A program made the position numbers and the translations under genes. From Alphaproteobacteria bacterium (GTDB lineage Bacteria > Pseudomonadota > Alphaproteobacteria > Micropepsales > Micropepsaceae), in the NCBI GenBank assembly GCA_028869355.1, contig JAGWSK010000135.1:1-20950 (forward strand): DNA of 20,950 nucleotides. Reading direction: 5' to 3'. Below the pieces are notes generated by a model. The model saw nothing but the letters and a program-made list of their open reading frames with translations. It was not told the DNA's origin and did not search any database. Shown one piece after another: positions 1 through 7,729 of this stretch; the first letter of the stretch is position 1, and the number at the start of each line of letters is the position of its first letter.

Positions 1-1
1 C

Positions 2-37
2 GCGCCAAAGAAGCGAGCACGCCGAAAGTCGGCTTGA
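2..37 (+). CDS. Possible 3' end of an upstream gene (basic C-terminal tail)
   Basis: Frame 2 from the window edge reads APKKRARRKSA and then a TGA stop at 35-37. Lysine/arginine/alanine-rich tails of this kind end many alphaproteobacterial DNA- and RNA-binding proteins, so this may be the last codons of a gene that begins outside the window. Only eleven residues are visible, other frames stay open longer, and no family can be named. It could equally be non-coding. Confidence 0.22.
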   Translation, partial: APKKRARRKSA

Positions 38-78
38 TGTGGTTTGGTTGCGACGAGAAAAACGCGCGGTGTGTTGGT

Positions 79-166
79 GCGCGGGAAAAAAGCATTTCTT
101 CGCCGCGCAGGGGCGCGGCGGATGGGTCCCCTTCCCTCGGCGCTTCGCGCCTCGCCGGGGATGACA
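79..166. repeat. Dispersed hairpin repeat, type A, copy 1
   Basis: This 88-nt unit runs from GCGCGGGAAAAAAG through GATGGGTCCCC to GGGGATGACA. Its second half folds: GGCGCTTCGCGCC lies inside an outer TCCCC/GGGGA stem. A copy of similar length with the same order of blocks is at 451-534. Repeats that pair GGGTCCCC with GGGGATGACA are common between genes in alphaproteobacteria. I infer a mobile or REP-like hairpin element with possible terminator activity; the sequence does not show a function. Confidence 0.7.
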
Positions 167-219
167 ATGGTGTTTTAGCAGGACCCGGTTAGGGGGTTAG
201 AGGAACCGATGAGGTGCGA

Positions 220-362
220 AAAACGCTCCCCTCACCTTGGCGCGCCAAAGCGCGCTTGCAAAAGCGCAAGCGCGGGCGGGGCTTCGTTCGGGCTAAAATC
301 GCCTCCGACGATTTTCACGCCCTCGATCTCTCAAGGGGCGAGGAAAGAGTGAGTCGCGATTC
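220..362. repeat. Dispersed composite repeat, type B, copy 1
   Basis: The unit opens with AAAACGCTCCCCTCACC and TTGGCGCGCCA. It continues with a 9-bp stem (CGCGCTTGC 251-259 against GCAAGCGCG 266-274) and a second stem (AAAATCG 295-301 against CGATTTT 309-315), then CTCAAGGGGCGAGG, and closes at CGCGATTCA. The first 28 bases are identical to 6465-6492, and the later blocks recur in the same order there. The middle module (GGGCTAAAATCG...CGATTTTCACGCCC) also occurs alone near 3413-3451. Confidence 0.7.
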
Positions 363-450
363 AGCTTTTCATGCGTCCGCTGCGCGCGGACCTGCCTTCC
401 CCTGGATCACGCTTCGCTTGTCCGGGGCTGCGAGCTACGGCAAGGCAGGC

Positions 451-534
451 GCGCGGCAAAAAAATATTTTTTCGCGCCGCAGACGCGGCGCGGATGGGTC
501 CCCTTTCCGCGCCTTCGGCGCGCCGGGGATGACA
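451..534. repeat. Dispersed hairpin repeat, type A, copy 2
   Basis: Second copy of the element at 79-166, 84 nt long, from GCGCGGCAAAAAAAT to GGGGATGACA. The hairpin GCGCCTTCGGCGC sits inside a TCCCC/GGGGA stem. It ends seven bases before the clpA stop codon, so on the minus strand it is the first structure met after clpA translation ends and may help end that transcript. No run of T residues follows the stem on the minus strand, so classical intrinsic termination is not assured. Confidence 0.7.
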
Positions 535-541
535 CTGTAGT

Positions 542-2869
<2,328 letters not shown>

Positions 2870-2903
2870 GTGCTTATGCTGCTCTCTCAATCGTGAGTTA
2901 AGG

Positions 2904-3299
2904 CTACTCTTTCTCCATCGTGCATTGAAGCGGATGTTGGTGGCGCCGGGCCAATTCGATCACCTGGGTAACTTTGGTCTCGGCCACCTCGAATGTGTAA
3001 ACGCCGCAAATCCCGACACCGTGGCGGTGGACATGCAGCATGATCGTGACCGCTTCCTCATGCGGCTTGCCAAAGAATCGTTCCAGAACATGAACCACAA
3101 ACTCCATCGGAGTGTAGTCGTCGTTCAAAATCAGCACGCGATAAAGCGACGGCTTTTTGGTTTTCTGCCGGGTCCGCGTGACGACTCCGGTGCCGGTTCC
3201 CCTGTCACCTGAATCGCCGTTCGGCCGTCCCGGCACCCGCGGACCTCCGCCTCCGGGACCCAGATGTTCCAATGATAGGTGACGCTCAACCATCTGCAT
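2904..3299 (-). CDS. clpS: ATP-dependent Clp protease adaptor ClpS
   Basis: ClpS binds N-degron residues and hands those substrates to the N-domain of ClpA, encoded immediately downstream. The core shows the family hallmark YRVLILNDDYTPMEFVV, followed by the helix with VLERFFGKPHEEA and the HVHRHGVGICGVYTFEVAETK segment that shapes the N-degron pocket. The frame is open back to a TTG at 3344 (146 codons), but that codon has no Shine-Dalgarno sequence. The ATG at 3297-3299 follows AGG at suitable distance and gives 131 residues, beginning MQMVERHLSLEHLG. The first 45 residues are a Gly/Pro/Arg-rich tail, variable in this family. The gene precedes clpA in one operon. A hairpin at 3309-3326 lies just upstream of the ribosome-binding site. 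Confidence 0.96.
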   Translation of the reverse strand: MQMVERHLSLEHLGPGGGGPRVPGRPNGDSGDRGTGTGVVTRTRQKTKKPSLYRVLILNDDYTPMEFVVHVLERFFGKPHEEAVTIMLHVHRHGVGICGVYTFEVAETKVTQVIELARRHQHPLQCTMEKE

Positions 3300-3308
3300 T
3301 TCAAGCCT

Positions 3309-3326
3309 GTGCCACGGCGGTGGCAC
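3309..3326 (-). promoter_or_regulatory. Hairpin next to the clpS ribosome-binding site
   Basis: GTGCCAC at 3309-3315 pairs perfectly with GTGGCAC at 3320-3326 around a four-base loop. If clpS starts at 3299, the hairpin ends one base from the AGG Shine-Dalgarno core (3306-3308) in the 5' leader. It could be an operator or a translational control element, or chance in GC-rich DNA. No family is recognised. Confidence 0.3.
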
Positions 3327-3412
3327 AAATAAGACGCGGACCAACCGCGAATAGGTTACGCAGGAGAGCGAAAAAGGAAAAGACCTTGACAGACCTTCCC
3401 GGCCGCATCCCT

Positions 3413-3451
3413 CGGGCTAAAAATCGCTTCGCGATTTTTCATACGCCCTCG
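3413..3451. repeat. Isolated module of the type B repeat
   Basis: AAAAATCGC (3419-3427) and GCGATTTTT (3431-3439) form a perfect 9-bp stem with a TTC loop. The flanks GGGCT and CATACGCCCTCG match the middle module of the element at 220-362. The hairpin has an A run before it and a T run inside its 3' arm on both strands, so it could act as a weak bidirectional terminator. It lies in the clpS upstream region. Confidence 0.55.
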
Positions 3452-3483
3452 GAGACCTGAAGCGGCGCTCAGATTTCTCCAAG

Positions 3484-3516
3484 TTTCTCGCTTCTCGCTC
3501 CTCGTTTCTCGCTTCT
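3484..3516. repeat. CGAGRRN heptad microsatellite, locus 1
   Basis: Read on the minus strand, this tract is CGAGAAA, CGAGGAG, CGAGAAG and CGAGAAA in uninterrupted 7-nt register. The same heptads make up the larger inverted array at 7616-7729. On the plus strand it appears as a pyrimidine-rich tract of TTCTCGC and CTCCTCG units. It lies between clpS and the phasin terminator and encodes nothing. Confidence 0.65.
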
Positions 3517-3524
3517 GTGAAAGC

Positions 3525-3554
3525 GAAAGCCCCACGCGCTGCGCGCGTGGGGCT
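3525..3554 (-). terminator. Probable intrinsic terminator of the phasin gene
   Basis: AGCCCCACGCGC (3528-3539) pairs perfectly with GCGCGTGGGGCT (3543-3554) around a three-base loop. On the minus strand the 12-bp stem is followed by TTTCGCTTTC, a broken T tract. It lies 30 nt beyond the phasin stop codon. The CCCACGCGC/GCGCGTGGG part is also the outer stem of the palindrome at 15353-15396. Confidence 0.65.
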
Positions 3555-3583
3555 GTGGTTTTGAGGAGCAGGTGTGGAGTTGA

Positions 3584-4024
3584 TCAGCCGGCGCGGACGA
3601 AATCCGCGACCGCGTTCAGGCGCGCATTCAAGGGCTCGGCGGTTTCGCGCGCGGCCGAAAGCGCAAGTTCGCCGAGCTTTGCCGCTTCGTCGACCTGGCT
3701 TTGAAACATGGTCTTGCTGTATTCGCCCTGGAGCTGAAATGCCTGCTCGAAGGTTGTCGCCGACAGGACTGCCCTGGTCGCGGCAACCCCGTCCTCGATG
3801 AATTTGCGGGTGAAGGCAAAAACTTCGCTGTTGATCGTTTCCATGCTCTTGCCGGCAGCATTCGCAGACTTGAGCATCGCTTCGGCATTGTCCTTGCCGA
3901 AGGCCACGAATTGATCATAGCTGTTACGTACTTTTTCGAAGCCATCCTTCATGGCTTCGGCGCCGGCCAGAACCGTGCTTTCCATCGGCTGTTTGCCGTT
4001 CTGGGTGGAGTGATTTTTCGCCAT
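3584..4024 (-). CDS. Phasin family protein (polyhydroxyalkanoate granule-associated)
   Basis: Phasins coat polyhydroxyalkanoate granules and control their size and number in the cytoplasm. From the ATG at 4022-4024 the protein is 146 residues, almost wholly helical and without membrane segments. It carries the typical pattern of the Phasin_2 family: AMKDGFEKVRNSYDQF, then NAEAMLKSANAAGKSMETIN, then TFEQAFQLQGEYSKTMFQSQ, and a C-terminal helix with ALSAARETAEPLNAR. I chose this start over the upstream frame (157 codons from 4057) because GAGG lies ten bases upstream and the N-terminus MAKNHSTQNG is typical. The gene is monocistronic, with its own terminator at 3525-3554 and a candidate promoter flanked by TGC-rich palindromes at 4041-4054 and 4096-4112. 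No PHA synthase gene is nearby. The family call is firm; granule binding is inferred. Confidence 0.9.
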   Translation of the reverse strand: MAKNHSTQNGKQPMESTVLAGAEAMKDGFEKVRNSYDQFVAFGKDNAEAMLKSANAAGKSMETINSEVFAFTRKFIEDGVAATRAVLSATTFEQAFQLQGEYSKTMFQSQVDEAAKLGELALSAARETAEPLNARLNAVADFVRAG

Positions 4025-4040
4025 GGGATTTTCGCCTCGT

Positions 4041-4054
4041 TTGCTGCACTGCAA
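4041..4054. promoter_or_regulatory. Candidate PhaR-type operator, proximal site
   Basis: TTGCTGCACTGCAA reads as TTGC...GCAA with an inner TGCA. It sits about 17 bases upstream of the phasin ATG, where a bound repressor would block transcription or initiation. PhaR regulators of alphaproteobacteria are known to bind TGC/GCA-rich sequences at phasin promoters. Binding here is inferred from the motif and position only. Confidence 0.45.
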
Positions 4055-4061
4055 CATCGCC

Positions 4062-4090
4062 TATTTGGGCGCTTTGTATCTCAATGTCAA
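4062..4090 (-). promoter_or_regulatory. Candidate phasin promoter
   Basis: On the minus strand a perfect TTGACA (-35, plus-strand 4085-4090) is followed after 17 bases by CAAATA (4062-4067), a poor -10 match. The spacing to the phasin start, about 38 nt from the -10, is sensible. Candidate operators lie on both sides. The -35 is convincing, the -10 is not. Confidence 0.4.
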
Positions 4091-4095
4091 GGTTT

Positions 4096-4112
4096 ATTGT
4101 GCGCTGCACAAT
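4096..4112. promoter_or_regulatory. Candidate PhaR-type operator, distal site
   Basis: ATTGTGC GCT GCACAAT is a perfect 7-bp inverted repeat with a three-base centre, lying five bases upstream of the TTGACA hexamer. It shares the TGC...GCA core with the site at 4041-4054. The symmetry fits a dimeric regulator. The identity of the regulator is inferred; no phaR gene is in the window. Confidence 0.45.
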
Positions 4113-4307
4113 AATTAACCAGAATGTGAAAGGTTAGTGCCGTTAAACCTTAAGCCCTAAAGCGATATTATCGGAGAGTGGTTTTTGGTTTAATCTGATT
4201 CGCGTATTGAACGTTGACCTGGGCCGGGATGCGTCAGTCGAACAGCTTGCACGAACTACCACATTTTGGTCTCATTCACGCGGGAGCGCCGCGCTAAGAG
4301 GGAAGTA

Positions 4308-5786
4308 ATGTTTATCAAGGGTTTGTCCGGTTCGCGCGCTGTTCTGGCGATGGTTTCGGCTTTGTCTCTTCTGCTGTCTGCGCTGGCGCCGATCTCCGGT
4401 GCCGATGCCGCCACCGCACACAGAGTCAGGTCAGTCAGGGTTGAGCGTAACGTCACTCCCTCGCCCGAAAAAGATGCCGCAATCGTTGTCGATGGAGCGA
4501 CCGGCAAGGTGCTCTATGAGCGCAACGCCGATGCGATCCGCTATCCCGCATCTTTGACCAAGATGATGACGCTTTACCTGCTGTTCGAGGCGCTGGAAAA
4601 AGGCACCATCTCCCTCGACACGCCGATGTATGCGTCGTCGCACGCCGTGGCCCAGTCGCCGACCAAGCTTTACGTTCCGCTCGGCACCACGATCGATGTC
4701 GATACGGCAATCAAGGCGATCACGGTGCTGTCTGCGAATGACGTTGCGGTCATCGTCGCCGAAGCCCTGGGCGGCGGCAGCGAAGCGACCTTCGCCGATA
4801 TGATGACCATGCGCGCGCACCAGCTCGGCATGACCAACAGCAATTTCCACAATGCCTCGGGCCTGCCCGACCTGGAGCAGCTGACGACCGCGCGCGACAT
4901 GGCCATACTGGCGCGCCATCTGGCCTATGATTTCCCCCAATATTTCCACTATTTCTCGGCGACGTCCGTGACCTTTCGCGGCCGCCGCTATTCCGATCAT
5001 GACCATCTGCTGGCGGAGTTTGACGGCACGGATGGAATCAAGACCGGATACACCCAGTTGTCCGGCTACAACCTCGTCAGTTCGGTGGTTCGCGACAACA
5101 AACATGTGATCGGCGTGGTGATGGGCGGCCCGACCGCCGGAGTGCGCGACCGGGAAATGATCGAGCTGCTGAGCGCGACATTCGAAGTCGCCAGCCAAAA
5201 TCCGGCCTATCTCGCGGACGCCAATGTGCCGTGGTACGGCGGCGCCGGACCCGATGGAGACCTGTTCAAGCCCAATCCGGGTCAAGACAATTATCTCGTG
5301 ACATATCTCGACGAGAACAAGGGTCGCGTTCCCATCCTGGCGCGCTTAAGGAATGCACCGAACGTGCCTGGCGCCGCGCCGGTGATTGTCGCCGGCGGTT
5401 CGGAGACTGTTGGCGGAGCGAGCCCGCTGCTCAGACCCGTACCCGGATCGCCGCAGATTGCGGAGGGCGATGAGACGCTGAATGCCAGCATCGTGCCGTT
5501 GCCGAAAGAAGAGACCGTCAAACGCTGGGTCGTGCAGATCGGTACCTTCGCCAATCACGCAGTTGCTGAGGCAAGACTCTCAACGCTTGCCCGCCGCAGC
5601 GTGGATTTGGTCGGACAGGCCGAGCACATCGTGGCAACCCTGCCGGCCAGACATGGCCGCTTGCTCTACCGCGCGAGGTTTGGTCTGTTTGCCGAAGATG
5701 AAGCGCGGGGAATTTGCGCTCAAATGAAGCGCCGCCACCAAACCTGCGTCGCAGTCCCGCAAACACCCGGCGCGAACCGGGGGTAA
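4308..5786 (+). CDS. D-alanyl-D-alanine carboxypeptidase (peptidase S11, PBP5-like) with C-terminal SPOR domain
   Basis: This periplasmic penicillin-binding protein trims the terminal D-Ala from peptidoglycan stem peptides. With the ATG at 4308, preceded by GAGGGAAGTA, the protein has 492 residues. The upstream in-frame TTG at 4266 has no such site. An N-terminal signal peptide (hydrophobic AVLAMVSALSLLLSALAP) probably ends after GADAA near residue 35. All three active-site motifs of family S11 are present: SLTK (82-85), SAN (142-144) and KTG (245-247). A Pro/Gly-rich linker of about 100 residues leads to a SPOR domain (about 405-485, starting KRWVVQIGTFANHAVAEARL), which binds denuded glycan strands at the division septum. 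It stands alone on the plus strand between two minus-strand genes and ends before a strong palindrome. The enzyme class is secure; the paralogue name is not. Confidence 0.94.
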   Translation: MFIKGLSGSRAVLAMVSALSLLLSALAPISGADAATAHRVRSVRVERNVTPSPEKDAAIVVDGATGKVLYERNADAIRYPASLTKMMTLYLLFEALEKGTISLDTPMYASSHAVAQSPTKLYVPLGTTIDVDTAIKAITVLSANDVAVIVAEALGGGSEATFADMMTMRAHQLGMTNSNFHNASGLPDLEQLTTARDMAILARHLAYDFPQYFHYFSATSVTFRGRRYSDHDHLLAEFDGTDGIKTGYTQLSGYNLVSSVVRDNKHVIGVVMGGPTAGVRDREMIELLSATFEVASQNPAYLADANVPWYGGAGPDGDLFKPNPGQDNYLVTYLDENKGRVPILARLRNAPNVPGAAPVIVAGGSETVGGASPLLRPVPGSPQIAEGDETLNASIVPLPKEETVKRWVVQIGTFANHAVAEARLSTLARRSVDLVGQAEHIVATLPARHGRLLYRARFGLFAEDEARGICAQMKRRHQTCVAVPQTPGANRG

Positions 5787-5826
5787 TCGCCAGAGCGGAC
5801 GAAATTCCGGCCGAATGACTGGATCT

Positions 5827-5954
5827 ACCTCCTCCTTGCGGGGAGGTCGAAAAATGCGAAGCATTTTTCGGGTGGGGGTAATCGCGAAAGCTTGTCCCCC
5901 ACCCGCGAATTCGCAAAAGCGCGAATTCGCGTGCCTCCCCTCAAGGGGGAGGCG
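5827..5954. repeat. Composite nested palindrome between convergent genes (likely bidirectional terminator)
   Basis: Four stems follow one another: CGAAAAATGC/GCATTTTTCG (5848-5857 and 5861-5870, GAA loop); GGGTGGGGG/CCCCCACCC (5870-5878 and 5896-5904) around a central spacer; CGCGAATTCGC/GCGAATTCGCG (5904-5914 and 5921-5931); and GCCTCCCC/GGGGAGGC (5933-5940 and 5946-5953). The left edge carries CCTCC/GGAGG. Elements of the pattern CTCCCC-hairpin-GGGTGGGGG...CCCCCACCC are frequent between genes in alphaproteobacteria. Its place between two convergent stop codons fits a two-way terminator. Function is inferred. Confidence 0.7.
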
Positions 5955-5972
5955 GAAATTATGGAAAATGCC

Positions 5973-6443
5973 CTAACGTCCCAGCAATACGTCTTTGGCC
6001 TGGTTGATTTTGGCGGCGAGATAGGTGCTGCCGCCGCGATCGGGGTGAATCTGCATCATCAAACGCCGGTGGGCGGCGCGGATTTCATTTTCACTCACGC
6101 CTTCCTTCAACCCAAGTACGCTGAAGGCTTCGGCACGCGACATCGATGATGACGTTGCCGGTGCGTTTCGTTGCGCGCCGGCAGAGCCGCGAGATGGACC
6201 GGCGCCTCTATAGGCGGTCTGACCGGATTGTGGACCGAACAGCAGAACCCATGCGCCGCTAGCCGCCAGCACGGCCAGTCCGATTTCGCGCATCATGAAC
6301 AGCGCGATTGCCAGCAGCGCCACCATCACGCCAAAGGAAAAGCGCTGTCCTTTGGCAATGCCGCGCGACTGCGCCAGCGACCACGCGCGCACCAGCAGAA
6401 TCAGAACCGCAGCGGCAACAAGACCGTCAATGAGAGCCGGCAT
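5973..6443 (-). CDS. Membrane-anchored J-domain protein (Tim14/Pam18-like)
   Basis: The protein has 156 residues. Two hydrophobic segments (about 4-22 and 35-68) anchor it to the inner membrane. A short Gly/Ser/Ala-rich linker leads to a minimal C-terminal J domain (about 102-156) with the HPD motif at 133-135, which stimulates the ATPase of an Hsp70 such as DnaK. The J domain pattern (EAFSVLGL, EIRAAHRRLM, HPDRGGSTYLAAKINQAKD) closely follows mitochondrial Tim14/Pam18, which recruits Hsp70 to the import channel, and has the same membrane-then-J order. It lacks the Gly/Phe region, zinc fingers and C-terminal domains of true DnaJ. The start is an ATG at 6441-6443. The gene is transcribed alone, convergent with the carboxypeptidase. 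The bacterial partner process is unknown to me. Confidence 0.88.
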   Translation of the reverse strand: MPALIDGLVAAAVLILLVRAWSLAQSRGIAKGQRFSFGVMVALLAIALFMMREIGLAVLAASGAWVLLFGPQSGQTAYRGAGPSRGSAGAQRNAPATSSSMSRAEAFSVLGLKEGVSENEIRAAHRRLMMQIHPDRGGSTYLAAKINQAKDVLLGR

Positions 6444-6464
6444 TAGTTTGAGCGCCTTGTGATC

Positions 6465-6673
6465 AAAACGCTCCCCTCACCTTGGCGCGCCAGCCGCCTT
6501 CGCCAAGGCTTCGGCGGCCGAGTTTAGCACCTGCTCGCCCGCCGGAGCTTTATGCGCAGGCGGGTACGCGCTTGCAGAAACCCAAGCGCGGGCGCGCCGC
6601 GCTCCGGCTGCCAATCGCCTCCGGCGATTTGCTACGCCTCCGACCCTCAAGGGGAGAGGCGAATTCCGATTCA
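6465..6673. repeat. Dispersed composite repeat, type B, copy 2
   Basis: The first 28 bases are identical to those at 220-247. Blocks then recur in the same order as in copy 1: a GC-rich hairpin section, AAGCGCGGGCG, AATCGCC TCC GGCGATT (7-bp stem), CTACGCC, CTCAAGGGGAGAGGCGAATTC and CGATTCA. This copy is 66 nt longer, the extra length lying in the first half, where it contains GGCTTCGGCGGCCGAG and GCTCGCCCGCCGGAGC. It fills most of the 276-nt gap between mipZ (stop at 6720) and the J-domain gene (start at 6443). No small gene is convincing in that gap. Confidence 0.7.
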
Positions 6674-6719
6674 AATTCGCCACAACAAAGTCCAGCTTAA
6701 GCGGCGCCGGATTCCCTGT

Positions 6720-7568
6720 CTATTCCGTGTCTACTCCCGGCAGGTGAAGGGCGGCCAACAGGTCGCGCACCTCCTGCCGGGCTGCGATATGCGACATGGT
6801 GAGCGGCATGGCAAGTCCCGGTACCGGGAGATCAAGCACCGTGAGTCCAAGCGGAAACAGTTCACGGAAAATCACGCGTTCGGACAATCCCGCGGCGACG
6901 CGGCAGCCGATGCGCGACGAAAAGCGCTCGACGGCCGCGGCGACTTTGCGCTTGTTGCGGGCTTCGATCGATGACACGCGATTGCGCATCACGACCCATT
7001 CGATATTGGGGCTTTCGCGATTGGTCATCAAACGGCGCTTGCGGCATTCCCACACGAATTCCGCATAAAGACTCGGACGGCCAATCTCGAGGCTTTCCGG
7101 ATCGCATTTGGCGAGCACGTCGAAATCGACAAAACTGTCATTGATCGGTGTGATCAGCGTGTTGGCGGCGGCATGGCCGTGGCGCGAGAGTTCGGTATCG
7201 CTGCCCGGCGTGTCGATCACGATGAAGTCCGAATTGGCCCGCGCATGCACCAGGATTTCGGTCAGCCGCGACACGTCCGCTCCCGCTTCGGCCGGTTTGG
7301 CGCGCGGAACCACATGGATGTCGGGCTGCGGCAGCATGTAACCCTTGCGCGCGGCAAAAGCTTTGCGGTTTTCGATGTAGCGGCCAAAAGTCTGCTGGCG
7401 GCCGTCGAGATCGATCGCGGTGACGGAAAAATTCCGCAGCAGCAATGCCACGACGATGTGTATCGCGGTTGTGGTTTTGCCGGTCCCGCCTTTTTCATTG
7501 CCGACGACGATGGTATGCGCGCGACTTCTCGCTGCGACAGCCGCAGCAGGCGCTATTTGGACATTCAT
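6720..7568 (-). CDS. mipZ: Cell division site-positioning ATPase MipZ (ParA/MinD superfamily)
   Basis: MipZ forms a bipolar gradient by binding the polar ParB-parS complex and the nucleoid, and blocks FtsZ polymerisation away from midcell. The 282-residue protein has the deviant Walker A KGGTGKTT (26-33), the switch segment DLDGRQQTFGRYIENR (53-68) and Walker B FIVIDTPG (115-122). These, with SFVDFDVL, PSLYAEFVWECRKRR, VVMRNRVSSIEARNKR and ERVIFRELFPLGLTVLD, follow the MipZ pattern rather than that of chromosomal ParA, which has an N-terminal regulator-binding helix. The ATG at 7566-7568 leaves an N-terminal extension of about 17 residues before the first strand (HTIVVGNEKGG). It is separated from putA upstream by the inverted heptad array at 7616-7729, and no partner gene is coupled to it. 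Confidence 0.93.
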   Translation of the reverse strand: MNVQIAPAAAVAARSRAHTIVVGNEKGGTGKTTTAIHIVVALLLRNFSVTAIDLDGRQQTFGRYIENRKAFAARKGYMLPQPDIHVVPRAKPAEAGADVSRLTEILVHARANSDFIVIDTPGSDTELSRHGHAAANTLITPINDSFVDFDVLAKCDPESLEIGRPSLYAEFVWECRKRRLMTNRESPNIEWVVMRNRVSSIEARNKRKVAAAVERFSSRIGCRVAAGLSERVIFRELFPLGLTVLDLPVPGLAMPLTMSHIAARQEVRDLLAALHLPGVDTE

Positions 7569-7589
7569 CCGGTTACCCCCGGGCCAGCC

Positions 7590-7597
7590 GAATCATA
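7590..7597 (-). promoter_or_regulatory. Possible -10 box of mipZ overlapping a GANTC site
   Basis: On the minus strand TATGAT (plus-strand 7592-7597) lies 23 nt upstream of the mipZ start and overlaps GATTC, a GANTC site of the kind methylated by CcrM in alphaproteobacteria. No good -35 hexamer is seen 16-18 bases further upstream, where the heptad array begins. The call is weak. Confidence 0.28.
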
Positions 7598-7615
7598 GGC
7601 CCATCGCCAAAGTTT

Positions 7616-7729
7616 AGAGAAGCGAGGAGCGAGAAACGAGCAGCGAGAACGAGGAAACGAGAGAATTTATCGCCTCTCTCTTCGCGTTTCTCTCTTCTCG
7701 CTCCTCGCTTCTCTTCACTCGCTTCTCAG
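7616..7729. repeat. Inverted CGAGRRN heptad array between putA and mipZ
   Basis: The plus-strand left arm (7616-7665) reads CGAGGAG CGAGAAA CGAGCAG CGAGAA CGAGGAAA CGAGAGA. The right arm, read on the minus strand from the putA stop, is CGAGTGA AGAGAAG CGAGGAG CGAGAAG AGAGAAA CGCGAAG AGAGAGG in strict 7-nt register. A perfect 20-bp inverted repeat (7616-7635 against 7695-7714) joins the arms across 59 nt. One strand of each arm is nearly all purine apart from the C of each CGAG. The putA TGA stop (7726-7728) lies at the edge of the array. The related locus is 3484-3516. Confidence 0.75.

Larger units (their letters stand above)
1..541. other. Repeat-rich intergenic region downstream of clpA
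   Basis: No convincing gene lies between the possible stop at 37 and the clpA stop at 542. The stretch is filled by hairpin-forming repeats: a GATGGGTCCCC...GGGGATGACA element at 79-166 and again at 451-534, a composite element at 220-362 that recurs at 6465-6673, and a further hairpin at 399-427 (CCCCTGGA paired with TCCGGGG around a TTC turn). An open frame of 108 codons at 214-540 is composed of these repeats and matches no family I recognise. Confidence 0.75.

Noticed and set aside
214..540. Open frame of 108 codons on the plus strand
   Set aside because: It is made of two different repeat elements, is low-complexity Arg/Gly/Ala, and matches no family.
4431..5285. Minus-strand open frame opposite the carboxypeptidase gene
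   Set aside because: The opposite strand carries all three S11 active-site motifs; this frame is rich in Arg, Gly and His repeats without a family.
7616..7729. Possible CRISPR-like array
   Set aside because: The units are 7 nt without spacers and run in both directions, so it is a microsatellite, not a CRISPR.
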